Part shown: positions 11,136 to 21,948 of the stretch, piece by piece
Layout: the number at the start of each line of letters is the position of its first letter
Position numbering within the stretch: position 1 is the first letter of the stretch
From: Hysterangium stoloniferum
Lineage: Eukaryota; Basidiomycota; Agaricomycetes; Hysterangiales; Hysterangiaceae
Length of the DNA: 64,000 nt
Direction: 5' to 3'
NCBI GenBank assembly: GCA_015178975.1
Contig: WHVD01000014.1
Location: forward strand, 806,001 to 870,000
Translations under genes and position numbers: made by a program
Notes under the pieces: generated by a model
What the model saw: the letters and a program-made list of their open reading frames with translations, nothing else
Database searches by the model: none
What the model was told of the DNA's origin: nothing

Positions 11136-12930
11136 ATGAGCCACATACCCTATACAATCCTGGAGAAACCTCAGAGGCACCTGAATAAGTTTGGGGCGCG
11201 GCGGTATCTTCTAAAACAATGGCTACGTTTTTTGGTTTTATGCACCGTCGTATTCACAGCTGTGGTCCTTTTTTTTGACCATTCAACATTTTTTGATGTA
11301 CAGAATAAGGTTTCAGAAGAGAAAGAGGGCCGTGTCTATCCTTGGGCTTCTGTCCCTGTCGCACCTCCTGTACCATTCACATTAACGGGCGATCGAAGAT
11401 CGGCGTCCCCAGCCGGACGGAGCGGTCTCCTCAATGCATACTCATTAGTGGAGTCTCTTGCCGTTCCGCAATACCGTCCATCATGTACCGAATACTTTGA
11501 AATATACTCGAGATACGCGTCTCTCTCGCGCACTGCGTCCAATTCGACAATATACCTGGCACTCAACCTGACCAATTCACAGGATGTGCTGCCCAATTTT
11601 ATCCACCAGCTCGCGACGTTGCTTGAGTACATGGGGGCACATCGGTTTTACATTAGTATAATGGAGAACGGCTCCTACGACCACACACCTGGTTTGCTTG
11701 TTGCCCTTGGACAGGCGCTCTCTGGCATGGGTGCTGCCTACAAAGCAAGTCGATCTCAGTCGATCGTCTTTCAGTAGCGTGGCCCTAAACGCTTCCCATC
11801 TAGATCCTTGTCCAAGGGGATTCAGTGCACCTCGATAAGAGCAGCGGTCGGCGTATTGTTAAGCTTGCAATTGTCAGAAACGCCGCGATGGAGCCGCTAT
11901 ACAGCGGCGAGGCTGTGCGCAAAATGGGAATTTCCGAATTCGACATGGTGTTATTTATGAATGATATTTTCTGGTGTGCTTCCGATATGTTGGAGGTAAG
12001 TAATCAGCTTCTATGGCATCGATCTGTGCTTTTTAGGCTCCTTTCTTGTACCTGTCTTTTCAGATTATGTATCAATACGAAACACAAGGCGCAGACATGG
12101 CTTGTTCGACTGACTGGGGAAATGAAGTAGTGTACGATCGATGGGTTGTGAGAACAATGGATGGCCTGTAAGCCAGGCATACGATCGTGATGACACACAA
12201 CTAACTCTTCATTTGCATAGGCCATTTTATGTACAAGAACAGATCGTGAACTACTCATTTGAGCCTGACCCCAATACACCTCCATATCCCCTACCCCTTG
12301 ATGATGATAAATTAAACCAAAAAGCATTCCTTTCTCTAGAACCTATGCAAGTATTCAGCTGTTGGAACGGAGCCGCTGTGATTAATCCGAAGGCGTTCAT
12401 GCCCGGGGATCCAAACGTTAAACTGATTGGAACCTTCCCCGTCATGGATGTCGAGCCTATACGCTTCAGGGTACCTAAAAACGACATAACCAACATCACG
12501 GACAAGGCGAGCGAGTGTTATCTTATATGTGTCGATCTATGGCGGAGAGGTCTGGGTAAAATTCTCCTCGTGCCAAAATCCAGGTGGGCATTTCTAGAAT
12601 TTACGCCTTGGTGATTGAACTCTCATGCTGACTTTTTTCTCCCAAATTCGCAATGTGCATGTCTTCGTCTCCAGTGTTGCGTATAATCTGCCAGAGTATG
12701 AACTAATACGCCAGGATGGCCATCGCAGGGTTCCCCATCCTATTGGCATTGAAGGACCCCCCGGGGGCCATTCTCACACGCGTATACACTGGAAAAATAC
12801 GCCACCACCTCAAGTCGTCTACCACGATTATGCGTGGTGGTGGAATCCCGAGGTTCGTCGAAAACGACAGAAAGCGCATCTGACTGAAAGACATTTCGCT
12901 CAGCGCTGGGGTCCATGGGACGAGGCCTAG
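11136..12930 (+). CDS. CAP59-like glycosyltransferase (GT69), type II membrane protein
   Basis: Likely an alpha-mannosyltransferase of the Golgi acting on cell-wall or capsule-type glycans, by family (CAP59/CMT1). Exons 11136-11744, 11804-11995, 12064-12167, 12221-12583 and 12675-12930 sum to 1524 nt and 507 aa. Residues 28-45 form a transmembrane anchor (LKQWLRFLVLCTVVFTAVVL region) after a basic cytosolic tail. The catalytic domain shows IYLALNLTNSQDVLPNFIHQ, YISIMENGSYDHTP, KLAIVRNAAMEPL, the acidic motif FDMVLFMNDIFWC, DMACSTDWG and FSCWNGAAVINP, all typical of the family. The C-terminus carries VYHDYAWWWNP. The first intron (11745-11803) has a GC donor, GCAAGT. The other introns are GT-AG, and phases agree throughout. 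Confidence 0.9.
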
Positions 12931-13633
12931 CTATCTTGCCGATTCCATGAAAAGTCGCAAATATCTCCGCAGCTATCTGTGGATGACTTGGCGTGTTGGA
13001 TCCTGAACGCTGCCTGACCTTTTAAGCCATGGTTCAAGCAAAGACAAATGGACCTTCTCAAACTTCAGTAAACATTCGTAATTAACGTCAAGCTGGATTC
13101 TTTAGGTTCTGCGTTTTGGGGGTTAATCCTGGTCATTTTTCGGTGGTGTTGAGTGTCTGTGAGCCAGCAGTTGCAGGTTATACAATGCAAAATACTGTGC
13201 TGGCAATGCGATCGTCATGTTCGTACAAACAAAGATTAAACTGAGATATTCGAGTAGTAGATCTGATTCGAGATTGTGATGTCATCAAGAAAAATTTAAG
13301 GATGACGATTTTTCCATTCAAGTATTTGCTGCATGAACCGTGTTTTAGCCCAATAAATGTCGCTCAGTTATCAACGAAAGCCAAATAACCGAGTGTCCTT
13401 TATCATTTTATATCAAAATCATTTATAAACCATGGCTGATGCATGCACGAGTCAGCCTTATGTATGAAGGTTTGAACAATACATCTACACTTCAACACCG
13501 AAAAGTCATGCACGGGGTCAAGGTAGAAAGTGGGGAGCCGGGGTTGACTAGTTATAAGACCGATTGTAACAATATATGAGACCTGGGATTTCACAACCAG
13601 CTGAATGAATGGTATAGCCACGATGAAACCCGC
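12931..13633. other. Intergenic
   Basis: 3' flank of the glycosyltransferase gene. A minus-strand frame at 13403-13642 has no recognised motif. Nothing else is supported. Confidence 0.4.
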
Positions 13634-13987
13634 ATGGTGCACTTGATTTCTCTATTCCTCTTACGCCATCTCACGATTCTCACACATCATCACTGGCTTC
13701 CGCTGGTTAGATACTGTACTTTGAACCTTCTCTCTCGAAATACTCCCCCAATTACCGGCTGCCGAACAGCACTGTCTAGAGAAGGATATGCCATCAAAAG
13801 AGGGGGCTTTGAACAACATTGGCGTACATTTGCCTGGAAAGTGGATCCCTACAACAGCTGGAACCTTCTGCCTCGGTTGCATGACAAATACGACATCTCT
13901 TCGTCCATATCAATAACAGAAAGCGAAAAGTTATCAGAATTTATGCGCCATTGTTGGCCAAACATTCCTGAGATTGTTGCGAAATAG
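13634..13987 (+). CDS. Small unrecognised open frame
   Basis: A 117-codon frame ends in TAG. Its second half (GGFEQHWRTFAWKVDPYNSW, then ITESEKLSEFMRHCWPNIPE) has protein-like composition; the first half is low quality. It may be an exon of a larger gene or chance. No family recognised. Confidence 0.25.
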   Translation: MVHLISLFLLRHLTILTHHHWLPLVRYCTLNLLSRNTPPITGCRTALSREGYAIKRGGFEQHWRTFAWKVDPYNSWNLLPRLHDKYDISSSISITESEKLSEFMRHCWPNIPEIVAK

Positions 13988-14436
13988 GGAAACACAAGGA
14001 CAGCATGAATATTGAAAACGAAGGGAAGGGTCGTTTACGGGTGCTGTACATTTGGCGAATGGCAAGCCTGAGTGTGTTTATGCGCTAAAGCTATGATGGT
14101 AAAGGAGATGAAGTGGAAGGTATATCTCTAGTAGTCATGGTCTCATTCTAGAGAATGGTCTAGAGAAGGTTGCGGCACAGGTTGTTGATATAGCGATAGT
14201 GAAAAAAACAGCAGCATTCACAAGAAACGGGGTATGTCATCAAGTTTTCGACAGTAGCTTAAGGCTTCAGCTGACGTTCTGGTAAGTTCCCGACACAATC
14301 TAACTCTCACTATTTTCGTCTTGACCTTTGCTGCGGGCGTAACTGGTAGCTGAGAATCTTTGTCCTGACTTGTATGCCTTTTTTTGTTAGTTAATACATG
14401 ATTACTTGGTCTTAATGCAATTATTCAATGGACAAG
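13988..14436. other. Intergenic
   Basis: 3' side of the aldo/keto reductase gene. No gene or repeat seen. Confidence 0.4.
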
Positions 14437-15815
14437 TTAACCCCAAAGATTCGGAGTATCCGCAGTATATCTGCCCCCATGGACAACAACCTTGCTCAAT
14501 ATTTCGTCTATCTCCACCAGTTCTTCTTTCGTGAGAGATACTTCGCTGGCTGCCATGTTTTCCAGCGTACGTGTGGCTTTACTGTAAGACGAAATAAAAT
14601 CACTCGATGGGATGGGAAGGAAAGGGGAAATTTGACGCACGAAGATCCAGGGATGGGTATAATATGGGGACTGAGAGAGCGAACCCATGCAAGGCATAGT
14701 TGAGCAGGCGTTACGCCACGTTTTTCCGCGATGGACTTAAGAGCAACGACAAGCTTGAGGTTGGGTTCGAAGTTCTATCCGGGCATTAGTGCCATGTTGG
14801 AAGGGAATAATACAAAAATGTCAGCGTACCTCGGGTTTGAATCTATCCAAGTGAAGCCGGATGTCACCTGCGGGAATATCCTCTGGCTTACTTATCTGTC
14901 CCGTCAGGAATCCATTACCTAAAGGACTGTATGCCAAAATGGGGACCTTTAGTTCAATTGATGTTGCGATAACTATGAGGTATTGACAGTAAGCCTGGTA
15001 GACTAGGACAGGGTAATAAGACGTACCCTTTCTTGTCTCGTCCTCGTACGACCACGGAGAAACCTCGATCTCAACCGAGGCAATAGGGTGGACGGCATGA
15101 GCTCTCCGAAATGTCTCGGCGGAACACTCGCTCAGGCCAATATGGTCGAATTTTCCCTCATCGATGAGGACTTTCATGTTCTTGATCGCTTCTTCGATAG
15201 TTCGGGTCGGGTCAACTCTCGCGCTCTCGAAAATGTCGACACGTTTCGTGCCTTCAAGCCTTGCATTAATGTTGTCGATTGAAGCTCGAAGTACCTCTAT
15301 CCTAATGGCGGAGGTGTAGATGTATTTATGACAACAGGTAAATACTTACGACGAACGACATCCTTTTGGACTTATTGCACCCTAAATGATCTATGAATGG
15401 TGTACCAAGATAGATGATATTTTAAGAAAACACACCTTGACGCATAGAACGGTCTTGTCAACATATTCCGGATGTTTCTTGTAAAAGCGGGCGAGGAGTT
15501 CCAGGTTGGCTGGTCCAAAATTAGCCCCGTAGAACTCGCCTTGTAAACTTAGTTCAGGACATATTAGATGATAAGCCTATTGATGACACTAACCACTGTT
15601 AAGAAGCACCTTTGCTCCCCCCGCTGCTTCTATTCCCTTGATAATAGACTCAAATGCCTGCTCGTCAGATATAGGATTAGGAGTCCATCTAGTAACATTT
15701 AGGTACAGTTGTGCGGCAGGGAAGTATAGACTAACGTCATTCCCATCAAACCGTGTCCGATTGCTGCCACTTGTATGCCGGATGCTGTACCGCCTAGGGA
15801 TGTTGTTTTGACCAT
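14437..15815 (-). CDS. Aldo/keto reductase, pyridoxal-reductase-like
   Basis: NADPH-dependent reductase; the closest family by eye is fungal pyridoxal reductase/pyridoxine 4-dehydrogenase. Exons on the minus strand: 15815-15736, 15688-15594, 15539-15436, 15381-15350, 15301-15027, 14972-14830, 14774-14641, 14581-14437, total 1008 nt and 335 aa, all GT-AG. Motifs: GHGLMGMTW near the N-terminus, the catalytic Tyr in GEFYGANFG, the Lys strand TVLCVKGAI, the second half FDHIGLSECSAETFRRAHAV, then PILAYSPLGNGFLTG, and the cofactor loop IPIPGSSKATRTLENM. The catalytic tetrad context is therefore present. It ends GGRYTADTPNLWG. A role in vitamin B6 salvage is inferred from similarity only; other aldehyde substrates are possible. 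Confidence 0.9.
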
Positions 15816-16577
15816 GTTGCACTAATTGGCAGTGATGAGATGCTATGAGAGGTGGAGAGTCTTAGGGTATGAGAGATGGAGCGTTTTAATGAGAGAATCG
15901 GCTCTGTTCTATGGTAATGGATTCTGACAGCGATGAGTAATGACGCGTCTTGCCGAAGCGCTGAAGCGGCCAAATATAGCCATTTACCTGTCATTAAAAA
16001 ACAGCAAGTAGTATTTTACTTTCCAATTGACTAAGTGAGGTGATGGCACTCATTGTATGTTAGGATAAATAGCAGCATGGACTTTAGAAGTCAAGGGGAA
16101 ACTGCCTGACCTGGCAACAGATGGCTAGGGCACTTAGTCATGGAAAGTTTCATCACCTTCACCTAATGGTTTAACTAAAGCAGTGGTTGACAAAATATGA
16201 TGATGCACAGATAGTACCTAGTGCGTTAGTGATCGACACAGCCTCGTGGCGAGGACGCTTATGCCCCATGTTTACAAATCTTTAAACTCTATTTCAAGCG
16301 CCTCAGTCGTTTTACCTGCTACCTTACAGCAGCGACTGAGTTCAGGCATGGTCTGCCCTCGTTTAGTTTTGTCAGTGGTATCATAACCTACCCACACTAA
16401 TCAGTGCATGTAGCTATATCACATAGGTATATAAATATAGTTGCTCACCTAACAGTTCCATCCTAAGGCTTATATCATCTAGTTCTCCATATTGTAAACA
16501 AATAAGGACTAAAAAAATACAATTAGACCTTATATAACCCAAACTACATAATTACTGGCTGGTGTAGATGTCAAGTT
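15816..16577. other. Intergenic boundary between gene arm and transposon-rich region
   Basis: Promoter region of the reductase, then AT-rich sequence with no gene. A 37-bp foldback repeat at 16501-16537 matches 10269-10305. Confidence 0.45.
16501..16537. repeat. Short foldback repeat, copy 2
   Basis: Same AATAAGG...CCTTATA arrangement as 10269-10305, with a few substitutions in the spacer. Confidence 0.5.
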
Positions 16578-17120
16578 GGGTATGGGTTGAGGTGCAGAAT
16601 GCCTAGGTAGCTTACACAAACTGATATTACATATGTACAAAAGAACAGAGAGTTTCTTTCTCCACTGCATAAATCATCTGGTCAGCTATTCTCTATCTCA
16701 GTCAGCTTTTATTGCCAGTTTCTATCAGGGTATGGGCCCTGCCAGTGCAATGACTCTCACATTGTTCCCTTTACTTCTTGTTTCCTTTTTGGTATTCTTC
16801 TTTTCTGACACCCCACACTGCCACATCACCATGGTGCCACCTACTGTGTTTGATCTGCTTTGAACATTCAATAAAAAAAACAAGTTCACTGAAAACAAGC
16901 ATGGGAGTTGGATTCAGGAGTTTGAGAAGATCTTGATTTCATGGAGCACATTGTGGGTCCATCAATGTCACACATGGACATAACCTTGCTCCAGGTATGG
17001 CTCAAAATGGACCAGCATTTCAGAACAGCTCTCTACAAAACTATTTCATCAAATACTGTTCAGTTGGTCCATTTCAAGGGCAGGTCCCTACTACAAACTG
17101 CTAATGATGTCTGGGTAAGC
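16578..17120 (+). pseudogene. Decayed gag-type LTR element (LTR remnant plus gag start)
   Basis: Homologous to the gag-only element at 43921-45469. LTR-like sequence at about 16591-16728 (including CATCTGGTCAGC) is followed by the same leader (GGGCCCTGCCAGTGCA). A gag start then reads MVPPTVFDLL, with a stop where the intact copy has Arg. Further homologous pieces are WLKMDQHFRTALYKTISSN and LLQTANDVW. It is truncated at 17120, where another LTR begins. Several frameshifts make it non-coding. Confidence 0.8.
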
Positions 17121-18233
17121 TGTTAGGACCAGAAAACCCACCAGGTCCTGGATCTGTTATGACCCATGCACTCGGCACACTGTCAGACCTGATTGGACCT
17201 CACACAAAACTCCAATCACTTGCAAACTGTCAGTATCCTGACTAACCCCATTAAACATCCTCATTGTTCCCAATTAGTATTTCTGTCTGCTGTCACGAAT
17301 TGATTATTCTTCGATAAAGTCGAATAATATTCTACTAATCGAACTCGAAAGCCTCGTTCGACGAAGTATATATTTGCCCTGTCGATGAAGTAAGAGGCTA
17401 TTACCAGTCGTGAGAACTCACGGAAGTATTTGTCGAAGAAGTACGACAAAGTAGATTACTAATGTCACTAATATACAGATATTTCGACTGACTTCCCTTG
17501 TTCCTTTCGTAGCCCTTTTATGCTTTTCGTCATATCATTATGACTATGTTATGAACTAATTATGAAATCATATATGACGTCGAAATGAGACATGTCGAAA
17601 GAGATTCGATGGTGTTGATTAATGTTCGGTTTGTCGAGTTGAATTCGATAGGTCGAAGAGTTGTCGAAAGTTACCTTTGAATGTTTGTGACAACACGTGA
17701 CATGTGACAGTTGTGACATCTGCCCCTTATCCTATACAACCAGTTTATGCTTTTTCCACCCCTGTAGTAGTCTACATCCAGATTTGTAATGTTCTGTCTA
17801 TCGGTCTCTGTTTTTGCATCACTATATGTAGTTTCTGTCTTCCCCATTAGTACTTTCCTTTGTTCTGTTTTTGTTCAGATAAGCGCTGGATTTCCATATA
17901 TATGCTGCTCATGTATTGTAGTATTAGGACAATCAGAATATTGACTCAGAACACTTGTACACATCTCTCATAGTCTCACTCTAAATATCCCGCTCTCCAC
18001 CCCTGCTTGCACTTGCTCACTCTCAGTCTCCGACCCAACCCCCAACTTGTTCTTCAGTTTCCAATTGGTGATTTACTGTGAGGTTACTCAAAGGGACTAA
18101 TATTCACCCACCTGAAATTTAAGGACACCCGACAGTAACTTGTGAGGGCGCAGCATACAGTATAAGCTGAAGCCAAGTTCTTCCATTCAGTTCCATCAGT
18201 TTACCAATGTCAGTCAGTTTTCTGTTCTTAACA
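17121..18233 (+). repeat. LTR of a Ty3-like element (duplicated as 50177-50846)
   Basis: Runs from TGTTAGGACC to TTCTTAACA and contains the conserved LTR module at 18144-18180. Without the inserted 17291-17718 element it is about 680 bp. Flanks (TAAGC, TGGGG) do not match, so it may be one LTR of a broken element. From position 17130 onward the sequence is shared with 50177 onward. Confidence 0.7.
17291..17718. mobile_element. Solo LTR (TGTCAC...GTGACA), nested
   Basis: 428 bp, flanked by the 5-bp duplication TCTGC (17286-17290 and 17719-17723). The paralogous site near 50332 has a single TCTGC and no insert, so the insertion postdates the segmental duplication. TG/CA ends, terminal hexamer inverted repeats and a 5-bp target duplication indicate an LTR left by recombination. 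It is rich in TCGA-type CpG, unlike its surroundings. Confidence 0.85.
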
Positions 18234-18719
18234 TGGGGTTTGTAAGCCAAAGCATTCCTCTGATGGAAATAGAGAAAAGATAGTAAGATTTAGAGTGGCT
18301 TGAGGCAGTATTACTGAATAATTGTAGTTTATTGTTTTTCTAGATATATTATTAGTCTTGGAACTATCTTATGGACTAATGTTAGGATCTGGAATTTACC
18401 AGAACCTGACCCTCATCCCTCAAGTACCTTTCAACTCAGATGCCATTCAGATATGCTGCACTCAACTAGACAACTCCTGTTATGACCTGGACCTGTTGGA
18501 CTCCACTCTTTAACAGTGACCTTCTCTCCAAGTGTCCTTGGTCATTTCCCAGGCCAGATTCTGGCTGGACTCCCAGTGTTTGTTCTGGATATTTCAGTAA
18601 TCCATGTCAATTTTCACCAGATTACATATCTTTGTCAACACTCATCACTCTCTAAGCCAATGTTATAACTTACTCAGAACCCATGGCTTTCCCAAAAATA
18701 TGCTCACTTAATCATTATA
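18234..18719. repeat. Degenerate LTR-element DNA shared with 50847-51318
   Basis: No coding sequence. Includes TGTTAGGATCTGGAATTTAC at about 18382, resembling LTR 5' ends, whose reverse complement is echoed near 23180-23215. Nearly identical to the copy in the second duplicate. Confidence 0.6.
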
Positions 18720-20327
18720 CAGTGGGTCAAAAAACTGCCCCAATGTTTGTGCATTTTAGAAAGATTGATATTGTGTGAAGGAATGACATCAGCAAAAATT
18801 CTTAAAAATTCACATGATATACATACTAGAACATGTTGGCTATCTACCAACTGAAATCATGTGATTCCAATCAAAAGTCATTGCTCAATAAATCAAACAA
18901 AATAATCACTCATTGGGGCAGTTTTTTGACCCTCTATTATTTTCTCTGATTTTCAATGTTACACCAGTATAAGGTAGGAGTGGGTCATGTGAATCATCAA
19001 CATATCATGTGACCTTATTTGTATCAATTTGGCATGTTGAACTTTGTTCATTCATCTCCTTGACTCCTTACCACCACTATGAAATCCATCTCTGCTGAAA
19101 AGCATTCTTCTGTTGTTTCTCTCCTCAATGAGGGGTATTCACATCATCAAATTCAAGCTAGGACTGGCCTGGGGAAGGATACTATTGGCAGGATCAGTAG
19201 GAAGGTAGAGGGGGATAAGGAAAATCATCCTGGTGGCCATCCTTCCAAGCTTTCTCCTTATGATAAACAGTCAATTATCCGTCAAATCAGCTCTGGGAAG
19301 CTTGACAATGCTGTCCAAGCCACCTAATTCATAAATTCCATCATATCTACCTCTGTCACTCCTCAGACTGTTAGGAATGTGTTGAAGGAAGCTGGCTTCA
19401 AGTCAGCAACAAAGAAGAAAGTCCTTATGCTCAAGGGGTCTCATCATCAGCAATGTCTAAAGTTTTGCCCAATACCATGAAAATTGGACTATGGAGGACT
19501 GGAAGAGGGTGTTGTGGACTGATGAGACAAAAATCAATAAGATTGGGTCAGATAGGAAGGTATATGTTTGGAAGCAACAAGGGGAACCAGTATCAGACAG
19601 GACCAGCACACCAACTGTCAAACATGGAGGGGGGAATAACTTGATGGTTTGGGGGTGTATGGGCTGGAATGGGGTGGGGAAGCTGATAGAGGTGCAGGAG
19701 AACATGGATGCAGTGAAGTATTGTGAGATTTTGGAGGAGAGAGTGGAGGAGAGCATTGAAAGTTTGGAGATGGCTGAGGATAAGTGGCACTTCCAACAGG
19801 ACAATGATCCAAAACATACCTCAAAAAAGGCAGACCAGTGGTTTTCTGACAATAACATCATTCCCATAAAGTGGCTTGCCCAATCCCCTGATCTAAATTC
19901 CATTGAACACCTCTGGCAACACCTCAAGGCCAAACTCCAACAATATGACATACCACCCAAAGGAGTACATGAATTATGGGACAGGGTGGCAAAGGAGTGG
20001 ACTGAAATACCACCAGAGACATGCCAGAAGCTAATAGAAAGCATGCCTAGGAGGATACAGGCAGTTTCAAAGGCAAAGGGGGGTCATACAAAGTATTAGA
20101 TTGTAAAATAATAGAGGGTCAAAAAACTGCCCCAATGAGTGATTATTTTGTTTGATTTATTGAGCAATAGGTTTTGATTGGAATCACATGATTTCTTAAG
20201 TTGGTAGATAGCCAACATGTTCTAGTATATCATGTGAATTTTTCAGAATTCTTGCTGATGTCATTCCTTCACACAATACCAATCTTTCTAAAATGCACAA
20301 ACATTGGGGCAGTTTTTTGACCCACTG
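18720..20327 (+). mobile_element. Tc1/mariner-type DNA transposon
   Basis: 1608 bp, flanked by TA on both sides. Terminal inverted repeats start CAGTGGGTCAAAAAACTGCC. The other duplicate has the uninterrupted site at about 51319-51322. Each terminal region of about 220 bp also contains an inner, inverted copy of the end motif: ATTGGGGCAGTTTTTTGACC near 18914 and GGGTCAAAAAACTGCCCC near 20117. The transposase inside is broken. Confidence 0.92.
19079..20099 (+). pseudogene. Tc1-type transposase, broken
   Basis: Catalyses cut-and-paste transposition when intact. The N-terminal helix-turn-helix is seen in SLLNEGYSHHQIQARTGLGK; then comes a basic link. The DDE core has the first Asp in LWTDETKINKIG, the second in FQQDNDPKHTSK and the Glu in SPDLNSIEHLWQHLK, with 34-residue D-E spacing as in Tc1 elements. 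Damage: an in-frame TAA at 19325-19327 and a one-base insertion in a T run near 19460, just before the MEDWKRVLWTDE segment. The C-terminus at 20099 is intact. Confidence 0.9.
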
Positions 20328-21085
20328 TAATGCTAGGATCTATTTCTGGATAATATCAGATATCTGATGGATAGTCCAACTCCTTTCCTTTATCATGCAT
20401 TTGGTAACTGATTGGTTGACAGATGATTATTTTTTTGTTTATTGTTCCTGCCCTCATTCCCTGATCTGTCCCAATCCTTGTTCCTCATTTACCTATCTTG
20501 TGTCAAGATCTAAGCCAGGAAGAGGGGGATGCTCTAGTCAGAGGGCCAATGATGGGAAATGGGTTAATTGGGAGGCCGACAATAGAGATTATACTAGTCA
20601 GGAGGTCTGACTCTATAACTGAAATGGAGCTTGGCTTTAACTTATGTGTTGTACCCTACTGTCAGGGTGCTCTGGTATTTCAAACAGAACTGATAGTATG
20701 ATATAAGTAAGAGTCAACACTTAGTTTACTCAACTGGGGGCCCGCATCACTATGAGTTAGGAAGTAGAGGGTCACAGCTTGCCAAAGACTACTCTTTGAG
20801 GGTATAGTGATGAGAAGGAAGGTGAAAAACTGAGAAGGGCTAATCTAAGTTGATATTTGAACTGAAGAACTGTAGTATACATGAAAGGAACTTTATACTA
20901 CATTGAGATGGGTGAACAGGAGGCCAATCAGAGAAGCAAATGTAGGACAGATCAAAGGAAGTGATAATGAGATGGGGAGTGATAGATACTAATGTATGGT
21001 ACTAAGAAACAATATTAGGTGGCAAGTAAGAGTATACATGGAGATGGAAATGGAGGTGGTGGAGCAGAGATTGAATGGGACTGGG
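20328..21085. repeat. Degenerate LTR-derived DNA shared with 51321-52081
   Basis: No gene. Carries a decayed reverse-oriented copy of the LTR module near 20624-20652. The second duplicate differs by small indels. Confidence 0.6.
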
Positions 21086-21796
21086 TGTTAAGAACTGAAA
21101 ACTGACTAATGTCGGTGGCCGACAGGGACCGATCGGAAGGACTTGGCTTCAGCTTATGTGCTGCGCCCTCGCAATTATCCATTGGTTGTCCTTAAATTTC
21201 AGATGGGCGAAGACTAAATCCTAAGAAGAACCTTTCGGCGAGATACCGATCGGAACCGAAGGACAAGTCAAGTGTCGGGCCGAGGGGTTGGGGCCGAGCG
21301 CACGCGAAGGTGGATGGGGGATTCTCAGTATGAGACTGCTACAGACGTATGAGGGTATTCTGAGTCGATATTCTGATTGCCTAGTAACTACAACTACAGC
21401 GGGTTCATATACAAGTAACAGGCATCTAGAAAATACTAATGGGGAGAAGGGCGGAAAATGGTATTAGCATTAAGCTTGACTAGGAATGGGAAGTTTATGA
21501 TTAGTTTGGAGGCCGATGATAACCGAGAATGGAAATTACAATAAAAGGAAATAGTTCGAGGACTACAAATATAGATAGACATGTGTGAAACATAGAGTGG
21601 AACGGATCAACATAATGAAAGGGACGTATCAAAACATAACCAGACAGAAAGGCATAGTCGGGTTTGATTGACCGGAGAGCATACGTCAGCGTCGGGGGAC
21701 CGACGGCTTCCGAGATCTTGTCTTGTTGAAGACGTATAACTACAATATACCATCGGGGACTGTCGGTGTGCGAAGGGTTGTGACACAGTCATAACA
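21086..21796 (-). mobile_element. Solo LTR, family TGTTACGACCGTGTCGCAAC, reversed
   Basis: 711 bp; on the plus strand it runs from TGTTAAGAACTG to GTCATAACA. The 5-bp duplication CTGGG flanks it (21081-21085 and 21797-21801). The paralogous position near 52078 is an empty site. The conserved LTR module is at 21139-21170 on the minus strand. Same family as 24922-25643 and 48224-48947. Confidence 0.9.
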
Positions 21797-21948
21797 CTGG
21801 GGTGCACTATAAACAAGTATCAGGGGTGCTGCAAAGGGTAATGACATGGGCTTGGTAATTTATTCCAAACATCTTTTCCAGGAAATGTCCCATAGAGTCC
21901 CTGGGTAATAGTCCAGGGAGTTTCCAGGGATATTAGTACAAGTGAGTG

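Noticed and set aside
11745..11803. GT donor at 11750 for the first GT69 intron
   Set aside because: It can be joined in frame to the 11818 acceptor or to the CAG at 11827, but it drops residues or gives a weaker match than the GC donor with the CATCTAG acceptor, which yields a continuous family-like segment.
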